From: Pseudomonas sp. BN411
Lineage (GTDB): Bacteria > Pseudomonadota > Gammaproteobacteria > Pseudomonadales > Pseudomonadaceae
Reading direction: 5' to 3'
Assembly: GCF_029871235.1 (NCBI RefSeq)
Contig: NZ_SSOM01000074.1
Location: 62,001 to 126,000 of the forward strand
DNA length: 64,000 bases
In this document: one piece after another, positions 9,562 to 19,157 of the stretch
Position numbering within the stretch: position 1 is the stretch's first letter
Layout of the letters: each line of letters starts with the position of its first letter
Position numbers and translations under genes: made by a program
The notes under the pieces: generated by a model
Database searches by the model: none
Seen by the model: the letters and a program-made list of their open reading frames with translations, nothing else
What the model was told of the DNA's origin: nothing

Positions 9562-9568
9562 GAACGAT

Positions 9569-9587
9569 CACGATCGAAAAGATCGTG
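9569..9587 (+). terminator. Small hairpin between thiG and trmB
   Basis: CACGATC-GAAAA-GATCGTG forms a perfect 7-bp stem 8 nt after the thiG stop. It has no T-run, so it more likely protects mRNA ends or modulates read-through than terminates fully. Confidence 0.4.
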
Positions 9588-9626
9588 AATGGGTTCTGTA
9601 AGTTTTTACCAACAGGTTTTTGCAAC

Positions 9627-10346
9627 ATGATTGAAGAACAGGGCTCGCCGGCTGAAGCCGACGAAACGCGCCACCATCGCACCATCAAGAGTTTCGTGAT
9701 GCGTGCCGGGCGCATGACCGAAGGCCAGCAGCGCGGCCTCGACCAGGGCTGGCCGAAGTTTGGCCTGGAGCTGGCCGACGGCCCGCAGGACTTCGATGCC
9801 CTGTTCGGTCGCAGTGCGCCGCGTACCTTCGAGATCGGCTTCGGTATGGGCCACGCCACCCTGGAGATGGCCGCGGCCGCGCCGGAGCAGGACTTCATCG
9901 GTGTCGAAGTGCACCGTCCCGGCGTTGGTGCCCTGCTCAATGGCGCCATGACCCAGGGCCTTTCCAACATCCGCGTGTACAGCTGCGATGCTCTGGAAGT
10001 GCTGCGCGACTGCGTCGCCGATGGCAGCCTGGACCGCGTCCTGCTGTTTTTCCCCGATCCCTGGCACAAGTCCCGCCACCACAAGCGGCGCATCGTCCAG
10101 CCGGCCTTCGCCGAGCTGGTGCGGCAGAAGCTCCAGGTCGGTGGTGTGCTGCACATGGCCACGGACTGGGAGCACTACGCCGAGCACATGCTGGAAGTGA
10201 TGAATGTCGCGCCGGGCTACCGCAACCTGGCCGAAGACGGTCGCTACGTGCCGCGCCCGGAAGAGCGTCCGATAACCAAGTTCGAGCGTCGCGGCGAACG
10301 CCTCGGCCACGGCGTCTGGGACCTCAAGTTCCAGCGCATCGATTGA
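9627..10346 (+). CDS. trmB: tRNA (guanine-N7-)-methyltransferase TrmB
   Basis: SAM-dependent enzyme forming m7G46 in the tRNA variable loop. The 239-residue protein has the SAM site [15 protein letters not shown], the [13 protein letters not shown] acidic loop, and the hallmark [16 protein letters not shown] motif with catalytic Asp, then [11 protein letters not shown] and a [18 protein letters not shown]-terminus. The start at 9627 gives the standard length; an upstream in-frame GTG at 9585 would add 14 residues that do not look homologous. The ribosome site (ACAGG) is weak. Confidence 0.95.
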   Translation: MIEEQGSPAEADETRHHRTIKSFVMRAGRMTEGQQRGLDQGWPKFGLELADGPQDFDALFGRSAPRTFEIGFGMGHATLEMAAAAPEQDFIGVEVHRPGVGALLNGAMTQGLSNIRVYSCDALEVLRDCVADGSLDRVLLFFPDPWHKSRHHKRRIVQPAFAELVRQKLQVGGVLHMATDWEHYAEHMLEVMNVAPGYRNLAEDGRYVPRPEERPITKFERRGERLGHGVWDLKFQRID

Positions 10347-10348
10347 CC

Positions 10349-10369
10349 GTGCGCCGCCCAGCGGCGCAC
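10349..10369 (+). terminator. GC-rich hairpin after trmB
   Basis: GTGCGCCG (10349-10356) pairs perfectly with CGGCGCAC (10362-10369) 3 nt after the trmB stop. No T-run follows. Possible 3' end structure of the thiS-thiG-trmB transcript. Confidence 0.45.
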
Positions 10370-10497
10370 CGGTACACCTGACTAGACCGGGACCACCCGG
10401 CACCTCACCTGATCCGACGATAGCAACGCCTGTGCACTGAGCGGGCGGCATAAGAATAAGAGCGACGTGGCTGCCACTGCGTCGTGAGGAGAAGGCT

Positions 10498-11844
10498 GTG
10501 TTGTTGAGAACATTCGGATATCTGCTCCTGGCCGGCTGCGCCCTGCAAGCCCAGGCCAAGGTCGACGCTACCCAGGCCGCCCGTCTCGGGCAGGACCTCA
10601 CCCCCATGGGGGGCGAACGCGCCGGCAATGCCGCCGGCACCATCCCTGTCTGGGATGGTGGCCTCGCCACCCCGCCTGCCGGCTACGAGCCGGGCATGCA
10701 TCACCCTGATCCCTACGCCGGCGAAGCCCCGCGCTTCGTCATCGATGGCAAGAACCTCGGCCAGTACGAGCAGTTGCTGACGCCGGGGCACAAGGCCCTG
10801 CTGCAGGAGCACCCGGAGTACAAGCTACGGGTCTTCCCGACCCACCGCAGTGCTGCCGCACCGCAGCGCATCTACGATGCCACCCGCTTCAATGCCGAAA
10901 ACGGCTCGCTGATCGCCGGCGGCAACGGTGTGGAAGGCGTGGCCGCGGGCGTGCCATTCCCGATCCCGGCCAACGGGCTGGAAGCCATCTGGAACCACAT
11001 CCTGCGCTATCGCGGCGAGCAGGTTCACTTCACCACCAACCAGGCGGCGGTCCTCGCCAACGGCAGCTACAACCTGCTGAAACTGGAGCGGGACATCTAC
11101 TTCGTCTACGGTCGCGACGGCATGACGCCGGGCAACCTGGAGAACACCCTGTTCTTCTACAAGTACCGCGTCGTTGCGCCGGCCAAGCTGTCCGGTTCGG
11201 CCCTGGTGGTGCAGGAAACCCTCGACCAGGTGCTGTCGATCCGCAAGGCCTGGCGTTTCAACCGTGGCGAGCGTCGCGTCCGCCGCCTGCCGATGCTGGC
11301 CTACGACACCCTGCAGCCCGATACCAACGGCCTGGCCACCGCCGACGTGGTGGACTCCTACAACGGTGCGCCGGACCGCTACGAGTGGCAGTTGCTGGGC
11401 AAGCAGGAAATGCTGGTGCCCTACAACAGCTATGGGGTGCACCAGGAGGGCATTCCCTACCAGCAGATCCTCAAGACCAGCTACGTGAACCCCGACCTGC
11501 TGCGCTACGAGCAGCATCGCGTCTGGGTGGTGGAAGCGACCTTGCGCAAGGGTTTCAGCCATCCCTACGCCAAGCGTCGCTTCTATCTGGATGAGGACAG
11601 CTGGCAGATCCTCGCCGTCGATCTCTATGACAAGGACGGTGGCCTGATCGGAATGCAGGAAAGCCATCCGATCAGCTACTACGATGTCCCCATGTTCGGC
11701 AGTACGCTGGAAACCATCTACGATTTCGTGGGTGATCGTTACTTCGTCGACGGGCTCGATAACAACGAACCCATGTATGACTTCAAGGCCGTGCTCAGCC
11801 CGAGGGACTTCACGCCCCAGGCGCTGCGACGCGAAGGCAACTGA
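10498..11844 (+). CDS. DUF1329 family exported protein
   Basis: A 448-residue protein with a signal peptide (MLLRTFGYLLLAGCALQAQA, cleavage probably after AQA). The mature part begins KVDATQAARLGQDLTPMGGERAGN, typical of DUF1329 proteins, which are periplasmic or outer-membrane-associated and have a lipoprotein-carrier-like fold. Repeated Tyr/Trp-rich blocks (WDGGLATPP, FYKYRVVAP, RRFYLDEDSWQIL) fit the family. These proteins often occur with RND exporters or hydrocarbon/ester metabolism, but no such partner is adjacent here. The start is a GTG preceded by GAGGAGAAGG. A strong terminator follows, so it is monocistronic. Function unproven. Confidence 0.88.
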   Translation: MLLRTFGYLLLAGCALQAQAKVDATQAARLGQDLTPMGGERAGNAAGTIPVWDGGLATPPAGYEPGMHHPDPYAGEAPRFVIDGKNLGQYEQLLTPGHKALLQEHPEYKLRVFPTHRSAAAPQRIYDATRFNAENGSLIAGGNGVEGVAAGVPFPIPANGLEAIWNHILRYRGEQVHFTTNQAAVLANGSYNLLKLERDIYFVYGRDGMTPGNLENTLFFYKYRVVAPAKLSGSALVVQETLDQVLSIRKAWRFNRGERRVRRLPMLAYDTLQPDTNGLATADVVDSYNGAPDRYEWQLLGKQEMLVPYNSYGVHQEGIPYQQILKTSYVNPDLLRYEQHRVWVVEATLRKGFSHPYAKRRFYLDEDSWQILAVDLYDKDGGLIGMQESHPISYYDVPMFGSTLETIYDFVGDRYFVDGLDNNEPMYDFKAVLSPRDFTPQALRREGN

Positions 11845-11867
11845 TTCCGGCCTGCCTGGCCATCCCA

Positions 11868-11890
11868 GCCGCCCCTCGGGGCGGCTTTTT
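11868..11890 (+). terminator. Rho-independent terminator after the DUF1329 gene
   Basis: GCCGCCCC (11868-11875) and GGGGCGGC (11878-11885) form a tight GC stem followed by TTTTT. Confidence 0.88.
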
Positions 11891-12206
11891 AATGGGCGTC
11901 TTCCAGGCGCAACAGCCCTGAGCGATTTCAATCGCGAATGAATTCGCTCACACAAGGGGTAGTTCGTAGGGTGGATGACGTTTTTTTCATCCACCAGTGG
12001 GCCCCCGACGAACGCCGATGGTGGAAATGAAGAGCGATTTCCACCCTACGGGGCCGCTGCGCGACCCTTGGCGAATGAATTCGCCCCTACAGAGCGAGGC
12101 ACGGACTCGACCGGTGTGTAGGGTGGATGTCGCCTTTCACATCCACCAGCGGAGTCTTTCCAGACCCCGAGCGGCGAAGCGTGCTCGACCCATCCGTAAG
12201 GCGCCG
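11891..12206. repeat. 316-bp gene-free stretch made of REP-like palindromes
   Basis: No credible gene. It contains two single arms of the GCGAATGAATTCGC family (11934-11954 and 12071-12091). It also has a mirrored GTAGGGTGGA...TCCACCCTAC pair (about 11967-12050) and a second GTAGGGTGGATGTCGCC...CATCCACCAG unit (about 12118-12150). These are ordinary Pseudomonas intergenic repeats, here piled up in an array between convergent genes. Confidence 0.75.
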
Positions 12207-12461
12207 CTAATTGATCAGCTCCGCCCCAGTCAACGTCGCATCCGGCAGGGCCGGGGGTGCGGGGCTGATCTGCATGTACTTGATGCTTTCCCGTGGAATC
12301 AGCAGCAGGTCGCCATCCACCTCGATGCTGAGAAAAGGGGACTCCAGTTGGCGGCGCAACCCCCTGGCCACTTCGACCGGGTCGGCGGTTTGCTGGGGAA
12401 AACGCAGGGCCAGGCGCTGGCCGTCCTGGAAGTGCAGGTAGAGGTGCTTGATCGGTTTCAT
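12207..12461 (-). CDS. Small conserved protein of unknown function (84 residues)
   Basis: Starts MKPIKHLYLHFQDGQRLALRF and is short, soluble and without cysteine or a signal peptide. The pattern of alternating strands (LYLHFQDGQRLALRFPQ, FLSIEVDGDLLLIPRESIKYMQI) suggests a small beta-rich fold similar to a bacterial Sm- or YwqG-like barrel, but that is a guess. Its position just downstream (minus strand) of the DUF3392 gene, 39 bp away, suggests one transcript. Codon use is typical of the genome. Confidence 0.75.
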   Translation of the reverse strand: MKPIKHLYLHFQDGQRLALRFPQQTADPVEVARGLRRQLESPFLSIEVDGDLLLIPRESIKYMQISPAPPALPDATLTGAELIN

Positions 12462-12500
12462 GGGCGTGCTCCCGGCGGTGGCGGCCGGGAGCCGCCGATC

Positions 12501-12824
12501 CTAGTTGCGATCGGCGATCACACCGATCACGAAGAAGACTAGTAGCAGGACGGGCGCCAAGGTGTAGTTGTTGAAGTAGCCCAGTCCTTTGGCCAGCCAG
12601 GGCGTCAGGTAGATCATCGCCAGGCCGTAGCCCACCGCGCAGAGCAGCACGAAGAGCAGGGTGCGGAAGAGGAAGTTGAGGCTGCCGATGCGCTGCTGCA
12701 CCCAGGCGTTCAGGGCGGGGCCGAACAGCACCAGGACGGTGGCCATGATGGCCAGGGCGATGTCATGCAGGTGGCCGCGGCTCCAGCGCGAGAGGGTGGC
12801 GATCAGGTCCAGTACGACTTCCAT
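12501..12824 (-). CDS. DUF3392 family small membrane protein
   Basis: A 107-residue protein with three to four hydrophobic segments: IALAIMATVLVLFGPAL near 23-39, FLFRTLLFVLLCAVGYGLAMIYL (residues about 51-73), and LAPVLLLVFFVIGVIA near 88-103. It matches the small proteobacterial DUF3392 inner-membrane family, which has no assigned role. It forms a minus-strand pair with the 84-residue gene. Confidence 0.8.
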   Translation of the reverse strand: MEVVLDLIATLSRWSRGHLHDIALAIMATVLVLFGPALNAWVQQRIGSLNFLFRTLLFVLLCAVGYGLAMIYLTPWLAKGLGYFNNYTLAPVLLLVFFVIGVIADRN

Positions 12825-12884
12825 CCAGAGAATCCTTGGCGAAATGGTTCGGGGGCAGACGATTCCAAATCCGTGGTGCGCCCG

Positions 12885-14063
12885 TCAAGGCAGGAAGTGC
12901 TGCAGCAGGTCGTTGAGGAACAACTGACCTTCGGGGGTGGCCACTAGCCGCTCCGGGTCTTTCAGCAACAGGCCACGGGCCTCGGCTTCGGTGCGCGCCG
13001 CTGCCAGGTCGGCCAGCGGCATGCCGGTGCGCTGAGTGAACAACGCTGCGGGCACGCCGTCCGTGAGGCGCAGCACGTTCATGAGGAATTCGAAGGGCAG
13101 CTCGTTCTGGTCGAGGTGGCGCTCGCCGGCCAGGAAGCGTTTAGCCGGGTCCAGGTAGTCCTTCGGCAGGCGGGTCTTCCAGCTGCGGATGATGCGGCCC
13201 TCCGGGCTGCTCAGCTTGGCGTGGGCGCCAGCGCCGATGCCGAGGAAGTCGCCGAAGGTCCAGTAGTTGAGGTTGTGCCGCGCGCGCAGGCCGTCTCGGG
13301 CGTAGGCGGACACTTCGTACTGCGCGTAGCCCTGTTCGGCCAGCAGGGCCTGGCCGGCTTCCTGGATGTCCCAGAGGATGTCGTCTTCGGGCAGTTCCGG
13401 TGGCTGGTTCCAGAACACCGTGTTCGGCTCCATGGTCAGCTGGTACCAGGAGAGGTGCGTCGGCCCCTGGGCGATGGCGGTTTGCAGGTCTTCCAGGGCG
13501 TCTTCGAGGGACTGGTCCGGCAGGCCGTGCATCAGGTCCAGGTTGAAGTTGTCGAAGCCGGCCTTGCGCGCCATGTCGGCGGCACGCACCGCTTCGTCAC
13601 CGTCGTGGATGCGCCCTAGGGCCTTGAGCTTGGCCTCCTGGAAGCTCTGCACGCCGATGGACAGGCGATTGATGCCGAGCTGGCGGTAGGCGGCGAACTT
13701 GGCCTGCTCGAAAGTGCCGGGGTTGGCTTCGAGGGTGATCTCGATATCGCGGGCGAAGGGTATCCGTTGCTCCACGCCATCCAGCAACCGGCCGATGGCG
13801 TTGGCGCTGAACAGGCTGGGGGTGCCGCCGCCGAAGAAGATCGACGTCAGCTCACGGCCATGGACATGGCCGAGGTCCTGCTCGAGATCATCCAGCAGCG
13901 CGTCGATATAGGCTTCTTCAGGCAGCTCCGAGCCGGCAGCGTGGGAGTTGAAGTCGCAGTAGGGGCACTTGCGCACGCACCAGGGAATATGGACGTAGAG
14001 TGCCAGGGGCGGAAGCTGGAAGCCTGCGGCCCCGGCCTCCGGGTGCGTGCCTGGGACTTTCAT
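12885..14063 (-). CDS. hemW: Radical SAM heme chaperone HemW
   Basis: 392-residue HemN-like protein that binds heme and is thought to insert it into respiratory enzymes. The radical SAM cluster motif is CVRKCPYC (Cx3CxxC), preceded by LYVHIPW. SAM-binding [10 protein letters not shown] and [12 protein letters not shown] follow, then [19 protein letters not shown] and a C-terminal winged-helix-like domain. It lacks the N-terminal extension and extra Cys of true HemN, so coproporphyrinogen oxidase activity is unlikely. The ATG at 14063 overlaps the rdgB stop by 4 nt (ATGA), fixing the start and indicating coupled translation. Confidence 0.94.
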   Translation of the reverse strand: MKVPGTHPEAGAAGFQLPPLALYVHIPWCVRKCPYCDFNSHAAGSELPEEAYIDALLDDLEQDLGHVHGRELTSIFFGGGTPSLFSANAIGRLLDGVEQRIPFARDIEITLEANPGTFEQAKFAAYRQLGINRLSIGVQSFQEAKLKALGRIHDGDEAVRAADMARKAGFDNFNLDLMHGLPDQSLEDALEDLQTAIAQGPTHLSWYQLTMEPNTVFWNQPPELPEDDILWDIQEAGQALLAEQGYAQYEVSAYARDGLRARHNLNYWTFGDFLGIGAGAHAKLSSPEGRIIRSWKTRLPKDYLDPAKRFLAGERHLDQNELPFEFLMNVLRLTDGVPAALFTQRTGMPLADLAAARTEAEARGLLLKDPERLVATPEGQLFLNDLLQHFLP

Positions 14064-14653
14064 ATCCCCAGCCGCTGCTTGAGCAGGGCCATGGCGCGGG
14101 CGCGGTGGCTGAGCTGGTTCTTGTCGGTGGGGGAGAGCTCCGCAGCGGAGCTGTTGCATTCCTCGACCCAGAACAGCGGGTCGTAGCCGAAGCCGTGCTC
14201 GCCACGGGCTTCGAACAGGATGCGGCCGCGCCAGCTGCCTTCGCAGAGAATAGGCAGCGGATCGTCGGCATGCCGCATCAGCGCCAGGCTGCAGATGAAC
14301 TGCGCGCCACGCTCGGCCTCGGGAACGTCGCGCAGGACGTCCAGCAGCTTGGCATTGTTCGCCGCATCGCCCTTGCCGTCGGCGTAGCGCGCCGAATAGA
14401 TGCCAGGGGCGCCGCCGAGGAAGTCCACCGCCAGGCCGGAGTCGTCGGCCAGCGCCGGCAGGCCGGACAGGCGGGCCGCGTTGCGGGCCTTGAGGATGGC
14501 GTTCTCGACGAAGGTCAGGCCGGTTTCTTCAGGCTCGATGTCGCTGAACTCGGCGATGGAGCGCACTTTCACGCTGTCACCGAGCATGGCCTGGAGTTCC
14601 TTGAGTTTGCCGGCGTTATGGCTGGCCAGCACCAGTTCTTTGAAGGGCATCAT
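14060..14653 (-). CDS. rdgB: XTP/dITP pyrophosphatase RdgB
   Basis: House-cleaning nucleotidase that hydrolyses non-canonical purine nucleotides (dITP, XTP) to monophosphates. The 197-residue protein starts [20 protein letters not shown] with the SHNxGKxxE signature. It has [25 protein letters not shown] (acidic metal site) and GFGYDPLFW. Its ATG overlaps the stop of the upstream DUF4426 gene, and its stop overlaps the hemW start, so the three genes form a coupled run within a metX-metW-DUF4426-rdgB-hemW minus-strand operon. Confidence 0.96.
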   Translation of the reverse strand: MMPFKELVLASHNAGKLKELQAMLGDSVKVRSIAEFSDIEPEETGLTFVENAILKARNAARLSGLPALADDSGLAVDFLGGAPGIYSARYADGKGDAANNAKLLDVLRDVPEAERGAQFICSLALMRHADDPLPILCEGSWRGRILFEARGEHGFGYDPLFWVEECNSSAAELSPTDKNQLSHRARAMALLKQRLGI

Positions 14654-15069
14654 TCGTCGGGGAAGAATTCCTGGTCGAAGCTGAAGCTGTGGGGCGCTTC
14701 ATCTCCGCGTTGCACGTTGAGGGTGAAATTGAGCATTTCACGCTCGTTGAAGGGGAACTGCGCCAGGTAGTAGATGGCCTCGCCTTCACTGATCTGCTTG
14801 AACTGCAGCGGCGTGACCTGGCCGAGCAGGTTCTTCACCTGGCCGCTGACCTGGGCGGTACTGGCCTTGCCGGCCTTGAGCACGGCGACGTTGACCACGC
14901 CTTGCGTCTTGCTGCGGGTCAGGCCGACGGCGGCGGCGATGTCCGGCTGCAGGAAACTGGAGTTGAACGCGTTGTAGTGCACGTCCAGGTCGCCGAAGGT
15001 CTGCTTGCGCTCGGCAGCTGCCGGCAGCGCCAGGCAAAGGGCGAAAAGGAACAGGGCTAGACGACGCAT
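14650..15069 (-). CDS. DUF4426 family periplasmic protein
   Basis: 139-residue exported protein with signal peptide [19 protein letters not shown] (cleavage before [18 protein letters not shown]). The mature domain includes the family-typical [19 protein letters not shown] and a C-terminal [14 protein letters not shown]4426 genes commonly lie between metW and rdgB in pseudomonads, as here, but the function is unknown. The stop codon overlaps the rdgB start. Confidence 0.85.
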   Translation of the reverse strand: MRRLALFLFALCLALPAAAERKQTFGDLDVHYNAFNSSFLQPDIAAAVGLTRSKTQGVVNVAVLKAGKASTAQVSGQVKNLLGQVTPLQFKQISEGEAIYYLAQFPFNEREMLNFTLNVQRGDEAPHSFSFDQEFFPDE

Positions 15070-15086
15070 GGTGTGCCTCCTTCTAT

Positions 15087-15707
15087 TCAGATCGCGATGC
15101 GGTGGTCCGCAAGGCTCGGACCGCTGACGCGATAGATGCCGATCTCACCCAACAGATTAGGCCAAACCCGGCTGGGCAGGTTGTGCCGATGCTCATGGTC
15201 CACCGCCAGGCGGTCGAGCACTTTCACCTGCATTTCGTGGCACAGCGCCTCGAAATCCTTGAAGGTGCAGAAGTGGATGTTCGGCGTGTTGTACCAGGTG
15301 TAGGGCAGGAACTCCGACACCGGCATGCGTCCGTAGCGCGCCAGGTACCAGCGGCAACGCCAGTGGCCGAAGTTGGGGAAGGTGATGATGCATTCGCGGC
15401 CGACCCGCAGCATTTCCTGGAGGATGCGATCGGGGTAGTGAACCGCCTGCAGCGCCTGGGTCATCACCACCACGTCGAAGCTGTTGCTGGCGAAGTTGCC
15501 CAGGCCCTTGTCCAGGTCCTGCTCGATCACGTTCACGCCACGGTCGATGCAGTGGGCGATGTTCTCGGGGTCGAATTCCAGGCCATAACCGGTGACTTGC
15601 TTGTTGTCGCGCAGCCAGGCCAGCAGTTCGCCACGGCCGCAGCCGAGGTCGAGTACACGGCTGCCGGCGGGAATCCAGTCCTGGATGATGTCTAGGTCGG
15701 CACGCAT
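15087..15707 (-). CDS. metW: MetW, SAM-dependent methyltransferase-fold partner of MetX
   Basis: 206-residue class I methyltransferase-fold protein with SAM motif RVLDLGCGRGELLAWL near the N-terminus and DVVVMTQALQAVHYP further on. metW sits directly downstream of metX (3-nt gap) and is needed with it for methionine biosynthesis in several proteobacteria, where MetW appears to activate or stabilise MetX. Whether it methylates anything is unresolved. The tight spacing supports a MetX-MetW complex. Confidence 0.93.
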   Translation of the reverse strand: MRADLDIIQDWIPAGSRVLDLGCGRGELLAWLRDNKQVTGYGLEFDPENIAHCIDRGVNVIEQDLDKGLGNFASNSFDVVVMTQALQAVHYPDRILQEMLRVGRECIITFPNFGHWRCRWYLARYGRMPVSEFLPYTWYNTPNIHFCTFKDFEALCHEMQVKVLDRLAVDHEHRHNLPSRVWPNLLGEIGIYRVSGPSLADHRIAI

Positions 15708-15710
15708 GGG

Positions 15711-16850
15711 TTACACCGCAATCCTGTTCATGTAGCTGCTGAAGGCCTGGAGGTAGCGCGGGATCGGCATGAGGAAGGCATCGTGGCCCTGGGGCGCATC
15801 GATCTCCAGGTAGCTGACGTTCTTGCGCGCGGCGGTCAGGGCGTCGACGATTTCCCGCGAGCGGGCCGGGGAGAAGCGCCAGTCGGTGGTGAAGGACATC
15901 ACGCAGAAGTCCGCCTTGGCCACCGACAAGGTCCGGGCCAGGTCGCCGTCATGGGCGGCCGCCGGGTCGAAGTAGTCCAGCGCCTTGGTCATCAGCAGGT
16001 AGGTGTTGGCGTCGAAGCGCCCGGAGAACTCCTCGCCCTGGTAGCGCAGGTAGCTTTCCACCTGGAATTCCACGCTGTGGAAGTCGTAGTTGAGCTTCTC
16101 GCTCTTCAGCCCGCGGCCGAATTTCTCGCCCATGGCGTCGTCCGACAGGTAGGTGATGTGCCCCACCATGCGCGCCAGCATCAGGCCGCGCTTGGGGATC
16201 ACGCCCTGGTCCTGGAAGTGGCCGCCGTGGAAATCCGGGTCGGTGAGAATGGCCTGGCGAGCCACCTCGTTGAAGGCGATGTTCTGTGCCGAGAGCTTGG
16301 GTGCCGAAGCGATGGCCAGGCAGTGACGCACGCGGTCGGGGTAGCTGATGGTCCATTGCATGGCCTGCATGCCGCCGAGGCTGCCACCGATCACGGCGGC
16401 CCACTGCTGGATGCCGAGGACATCCGCCAGGCGCGCCTGGCTGTTGACCCAGTCTTCCACCGTCATCACCGGGAAGTCGGCACCGAATGGCGTGCCGGTG
16501 GCCGGGTTGATGCTGGAAGGGCCGGTCGAACCGTTGCAGCCACCGAGGTTGTTCAGGCTGACGACGAAGAACTTCAGGGTGTCGATGGGCTTGCCCGGGC
16601 CGATGCAGCTGTCCCACCAGCCCGGCTTGCGGTCGTCCATGCTGTGATAGCCGGCGGCGTGGTGGTGGCCGGACAGCGCATGGCAGATCAGCACCGCGTT
16701 GCTGCGGTCTGCATTCAGTTCGCCGTAGGTTTCATAGACCAGCTCGTAGTCGGTCAGGCTGCGGCCACAGGCCAGTGCCAGCGGCTCGCTGAAGCGCTGT
16801 ACCCGGGGGCTGACCAGGCCGACGGAATCGGCGGGAATGGCGGTGGGCAT
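15711..16850 (-). CDS. metX: Homoserine O-succinyl/acetyltransferase MetX
   Basis: First committed step of methionine synthesis: acyl transfer from acyl-CoA to homoserine. The 379-residue alpha/beta-hydrolase-fold enzyme contains [16 protein letters not shown], the nucleophile elbow [12 protein letters not shown], the catalytic Asp in DWRFSPARS and His in QGHDAF. Pseudomonad MetX proteins are now generally assigned succinyl-CoA specificity (MetXS) on active-site grounds; I cannot settle the acyl donor from sequence alone. First gene of the minus-strand metX-metW-DUF4426-rdgB-hemW run. Confidence 0.95.
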   Translation of the reverse strand: MPTAIPADSVGLVSPRVQRFSEPLALACGRSLTDYELVYETYGELNADRSNAVLICHALSGHHHAAGYHSMDDRKPGWWDSCIGPGKPIDTLKFFVVSLNNLGGCNGSTGPSSINPATGTPFGADFPVMTVEDWVNSQARLADVLGIQQWAAVIGGSLGGMQAMQWTISYPDRVRHCLAIASAPKLSAQNIAFNEVARQAILTDPDFHGGHFQDQGVIPKRGLMLARMVGHITYLSDDAMGEKFGRGLKSEKLNYDFHSVEFQVESYLRYQGEEFSGRFDANTYLLMTKALDYFDPAAAHDGDLARTLSVAKADFCVMSFTTDWRFSPARSREIVDALTAARKNVSYLEIDAPQGHDAFLMPIPRYLQAFSSYMNRIAV

Positions 16851-16894
16851 CGCGACCCTGCTCTCAATCTGGGAAGGGCGCCAGTCTAAAGAGC

Positions 16895-16925
16895 GCCGCC
16901 CCCAGCGGCAAGCGCGGGGGGCGGC
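16895..16925 (-). terminator. GC-rich hairpin between the dynamin-like gene and metX
   Basis: GCCGCCCCC (16895-16903) pairs with GGGGGCGGC (16917-16925). Read on the minus strand it is followed by CTCTTTAGAC, a poor T-run, so termination strength is uncertain. It separates the dynamin-like gene from the metX operon. Confidence 0.45.
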
Positions 16926-16969
16926 GGCTAAGACGTTGAATAATCAGGTGCTGCGGGCGTTCAGGCGGG

Positions 16970-18949
16970 CTAGCCACCGCGCTGCTTGCGCGATGCCACC
17001 GGCAGGTTGACGACCTTGTTCATGCGCTGCATGGGCGAAGGGCGGCGGAAGGTGCGCAGCATCTCGTTGGCTTCGGCGATCTGCTGCTCCAGTTCCTCGG
17101 TGTAGCGCTGCAATTGCTGGCCGCGCTGGCGGGTGAGCTGGGTTTCCTGGGCCAGGGCCTTCAGCCGCAGCATGTGGGTTTCCAGCAGCTGCTTGTGCTC
17201 CAGGGTGTGCTGCATCAGCGGCATCAGGGCATCGCCGGCCCATTGCGCGACTTCCAGGCGCAGGCGTTGGTGCATGCCGATGACTTCCTGCACCAGGGTG
17301 TCGAAGAAGCGTTTGCCGAGCTGGCGCTGCTCGGTCAGCAGGGTCTTGGGATGCAGGCGGAACTGGTCGGCCTTGGCGCGCAGCTGGCGGAGCTCGCGGA
17401 GATAGCGCTGCACATTGAACTGCGGCGCATCGACCCCATTCAGCGGGTTCTCCTCGTTGTGCCGACGGTAGATGGCCGCGACCATCTTGTTGGCCATTTC
17501 GGCCTCGTGTTCCAGGCTGTGCAGGTCGTGCTGTACCGAATGGAAGAAATGCACGATGCCCTGGTTGATGCCGACCGTGGTCCAACTGGCAGTGAGTTCG
17601 CGGCGCAGGCGTGCCAAGTGTTCGTCCAGGCGCTCGGTGCGCGCGGCATTGCGCAGGACGTCGCCCTGGCGCTTGAGCAGGCGCTGATTGGTTTTCAGGC
17701 CGAGCAGGCGGCGATGGTGCTGGGCGTGGTCTTCCTTGGTCCGCGCGGTCAGCTCGAAGAGCATCTGGCCGTTGTCCTGCTGGTGGCTGTCGAGCATCGA
17801 CTGCTGCTCGCGGACCTTGTCCAGGCGAAGGTTGAGCACGTGCAGGCTGTTCTGCAGCAGCGTCATCATCTGATGCGCCACGTGGTCTTCGATCAGGCGT
17901 TCCTTCTGCGTGACGATGCGCTCGCAGAGCAATTCTTCCAGCGCGCCGATCTGGCTGCGGGCAAGCAGTTCGTCGTCCTTGCGCACCTTGGCCAGCAGTG
18001 CCTGCTTGGCCGAAAGCGGCAGCACTTCGTCACTGCGGATGCCGAGCTGGCGGGCGGTGGTTTCCTGGATGCGGCGAATGGCGTTCTGCACGAAATTCTC
18101 GCCGGCCAGGTCATCCCACAGCACGTCGACCTTGTTCAGCACGGCGAACAGGTGGGCCTGGGTGTCTTCGTCAAGCTGGCGGATGTGCTGCTGCCAGACG
18201 CTCATATCGCTGGCGGTGACGCCGCTATCGGCCGAGAGCAGGAAGACAATGGCCTGGGCGGCCGGCAGCATCGACAGGGTGAGCTCGGGCTCGCTGCCGA
18301 GGGCGTTCAGGCCGGGGGTGTCGAGGATGCGCAGGCCCTGACGCAGCAGCGGGTGGTCGAAGTTGACCATGGCATGGCGCCAGGCCGGCACCAGGACCTC
18401 GCCGGGACGGCCGGTGGAGTCGAGCATGTCCGGGTGGAATCCGAGTTGGATAGCCTGCTCCACTGGCATCGGCTTGGTCCGCGCCACCTGGGTGAAGGCC
18501 TGGATCATGTTGTCCGGGTCGCTCGGGTCCAGTGGGATGTTCACCCAATGCCGCGGCGCGCGCTTGAACTGGGCCACGCTGGCCTCCGCCATGCGCGATT
18601 CGATGGGCAGCAGGCGGATGTAGGAACGCTCGGAGCGCGGGTCGTAGAACAGCTCGGTGGGGCACATGGTGGTGCGCCCGGCCTGAGACGGCAGCATGCG
18701 CTGGCCGAATTCGGAGAAGAACAGGCAGTTGATCAGCTCGGTCTTGCCGCGGGAGAACTCGCCGACGAAGGCCAGGGTGATGTGATCAGTGCGGAGCAGG
18801 CGCTGGGCCCGTTCCAGCTTGGCGGAGAGCGCATCAGAGTTGAGCCGGTTGTGTTCCAGCCAGCTTCTATAGCGGGTGATCTCCCGCAGTAGCTCTCGCT
18901 TCCAGGCTACGTAGGCGTCGACTTGCTGACTGAGACGCTCCATGCTCAT
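16970..18949 (-). CDS. Dynamin-family (DLP) large GTPase
   Basis: 659-residue protein with a dynamin-type G domain: P-loop GEFSRGKTE (residues 63-71), a Thr-containing switch I around GRTTMCPTELFYD, DTPGLNALG (G3) and LNKVD (G4). A long, almost entirely helical C-terminal region (about residues 330-640) is rich in Gln, Leu, Arg and His, with predicted coiled coils (EHKQLLETHMLRLKALAQE, RYTEELEQQIAEANEML). No transmembrane helix or paddle is obvious. Bacterial dynamin-like proteins bind and remodel membranes and some act in phage defence or membrane repair; the role of this one is unknown. It is a lone gene between metX and yggU. Start is MSMERLSQQ; the internal ATG two codons later is equally plausible. 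Confidence 0.88.
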   Translation of the reverse strand: MSMERLSQQVDAYVAWKRELLREITRYRSWLEHNRLNSDALSAKLERAQRLLRTDHITLAFVGEFSRGKTELINCLFFSEFGQRMLPSQAGRTTMCPTELFYDPRSERSYIRLLPIESRMAEASVAQFKRAPRHWVNIPLDPSDPDNMIQAFTQVARTKPMPVEQAIQLGFHPDMLDSTGRPGEVLVPAWRHAMVNFDHPLLRQGLRILDTPGLNALGSEPELTLSMLPAAQAIVFLLSADSGVTASDMSVWQQHIRQLDEDTQAHLFAVLNKVDVLWDDLAGENFVQNAIRRIQETTARQLGIRSDEVLPLSAKQALLAKVRKDDELLARSQIGALEELLCERIVTQKERLIEDHVAHQMMTLLQNSLHVLNLRLDKVREQQSMLDSHQQDNGQMLFELTARTKEDHAQHHRRLLGLKTNQRLLKRQGDVLRNAARTERLDEHLARLRRELTASWTTVGINQGIVHFFHSVQHDLHSLEHEAEMANKMVAAIYRRHNEENPLNGVDAPQFNVQRYLRELRQLRAKADQFRLHPKTLLTEQRQLGKRFFDTLVQEVIGMHQRLRLEVAQWAGDALMPLMQHTLEHKQLLETHMLRLKALAQETQLTRQRGQQLQRYTEELEQQIAEANEMLRTFRRPSPMQRMNKVVNLPVASRKQRGG

Positions 18950-19157
18950 TCAGGCTCTCCTCGGGATCACGCTTCCTGCGTACGGGGAACAGACGATTTT
19001 CGAATCGAAATGCCGACGCGGGCAGTCATACCGCGACATCCGAAAGCTTGCTCCGGGGCGGGGTTAAGGCAGAGTGCCAGCCAGTCATTGCTGGGCATTA
19101 TGCGCCTTGAGGGATGGGCGTCAATTGGCCGGCTCGCCACGCCCGCCTTAAGGTCGG

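Noticed and set aside
16944-17585. 213-codon open frame overlapping the end of the dynamin-like gene in another frame
   Set aside because: Pro/Arg/Ala/Gln-rich out-of-frame translation of a coiled-coil region; the dynamin frame is full length without it.
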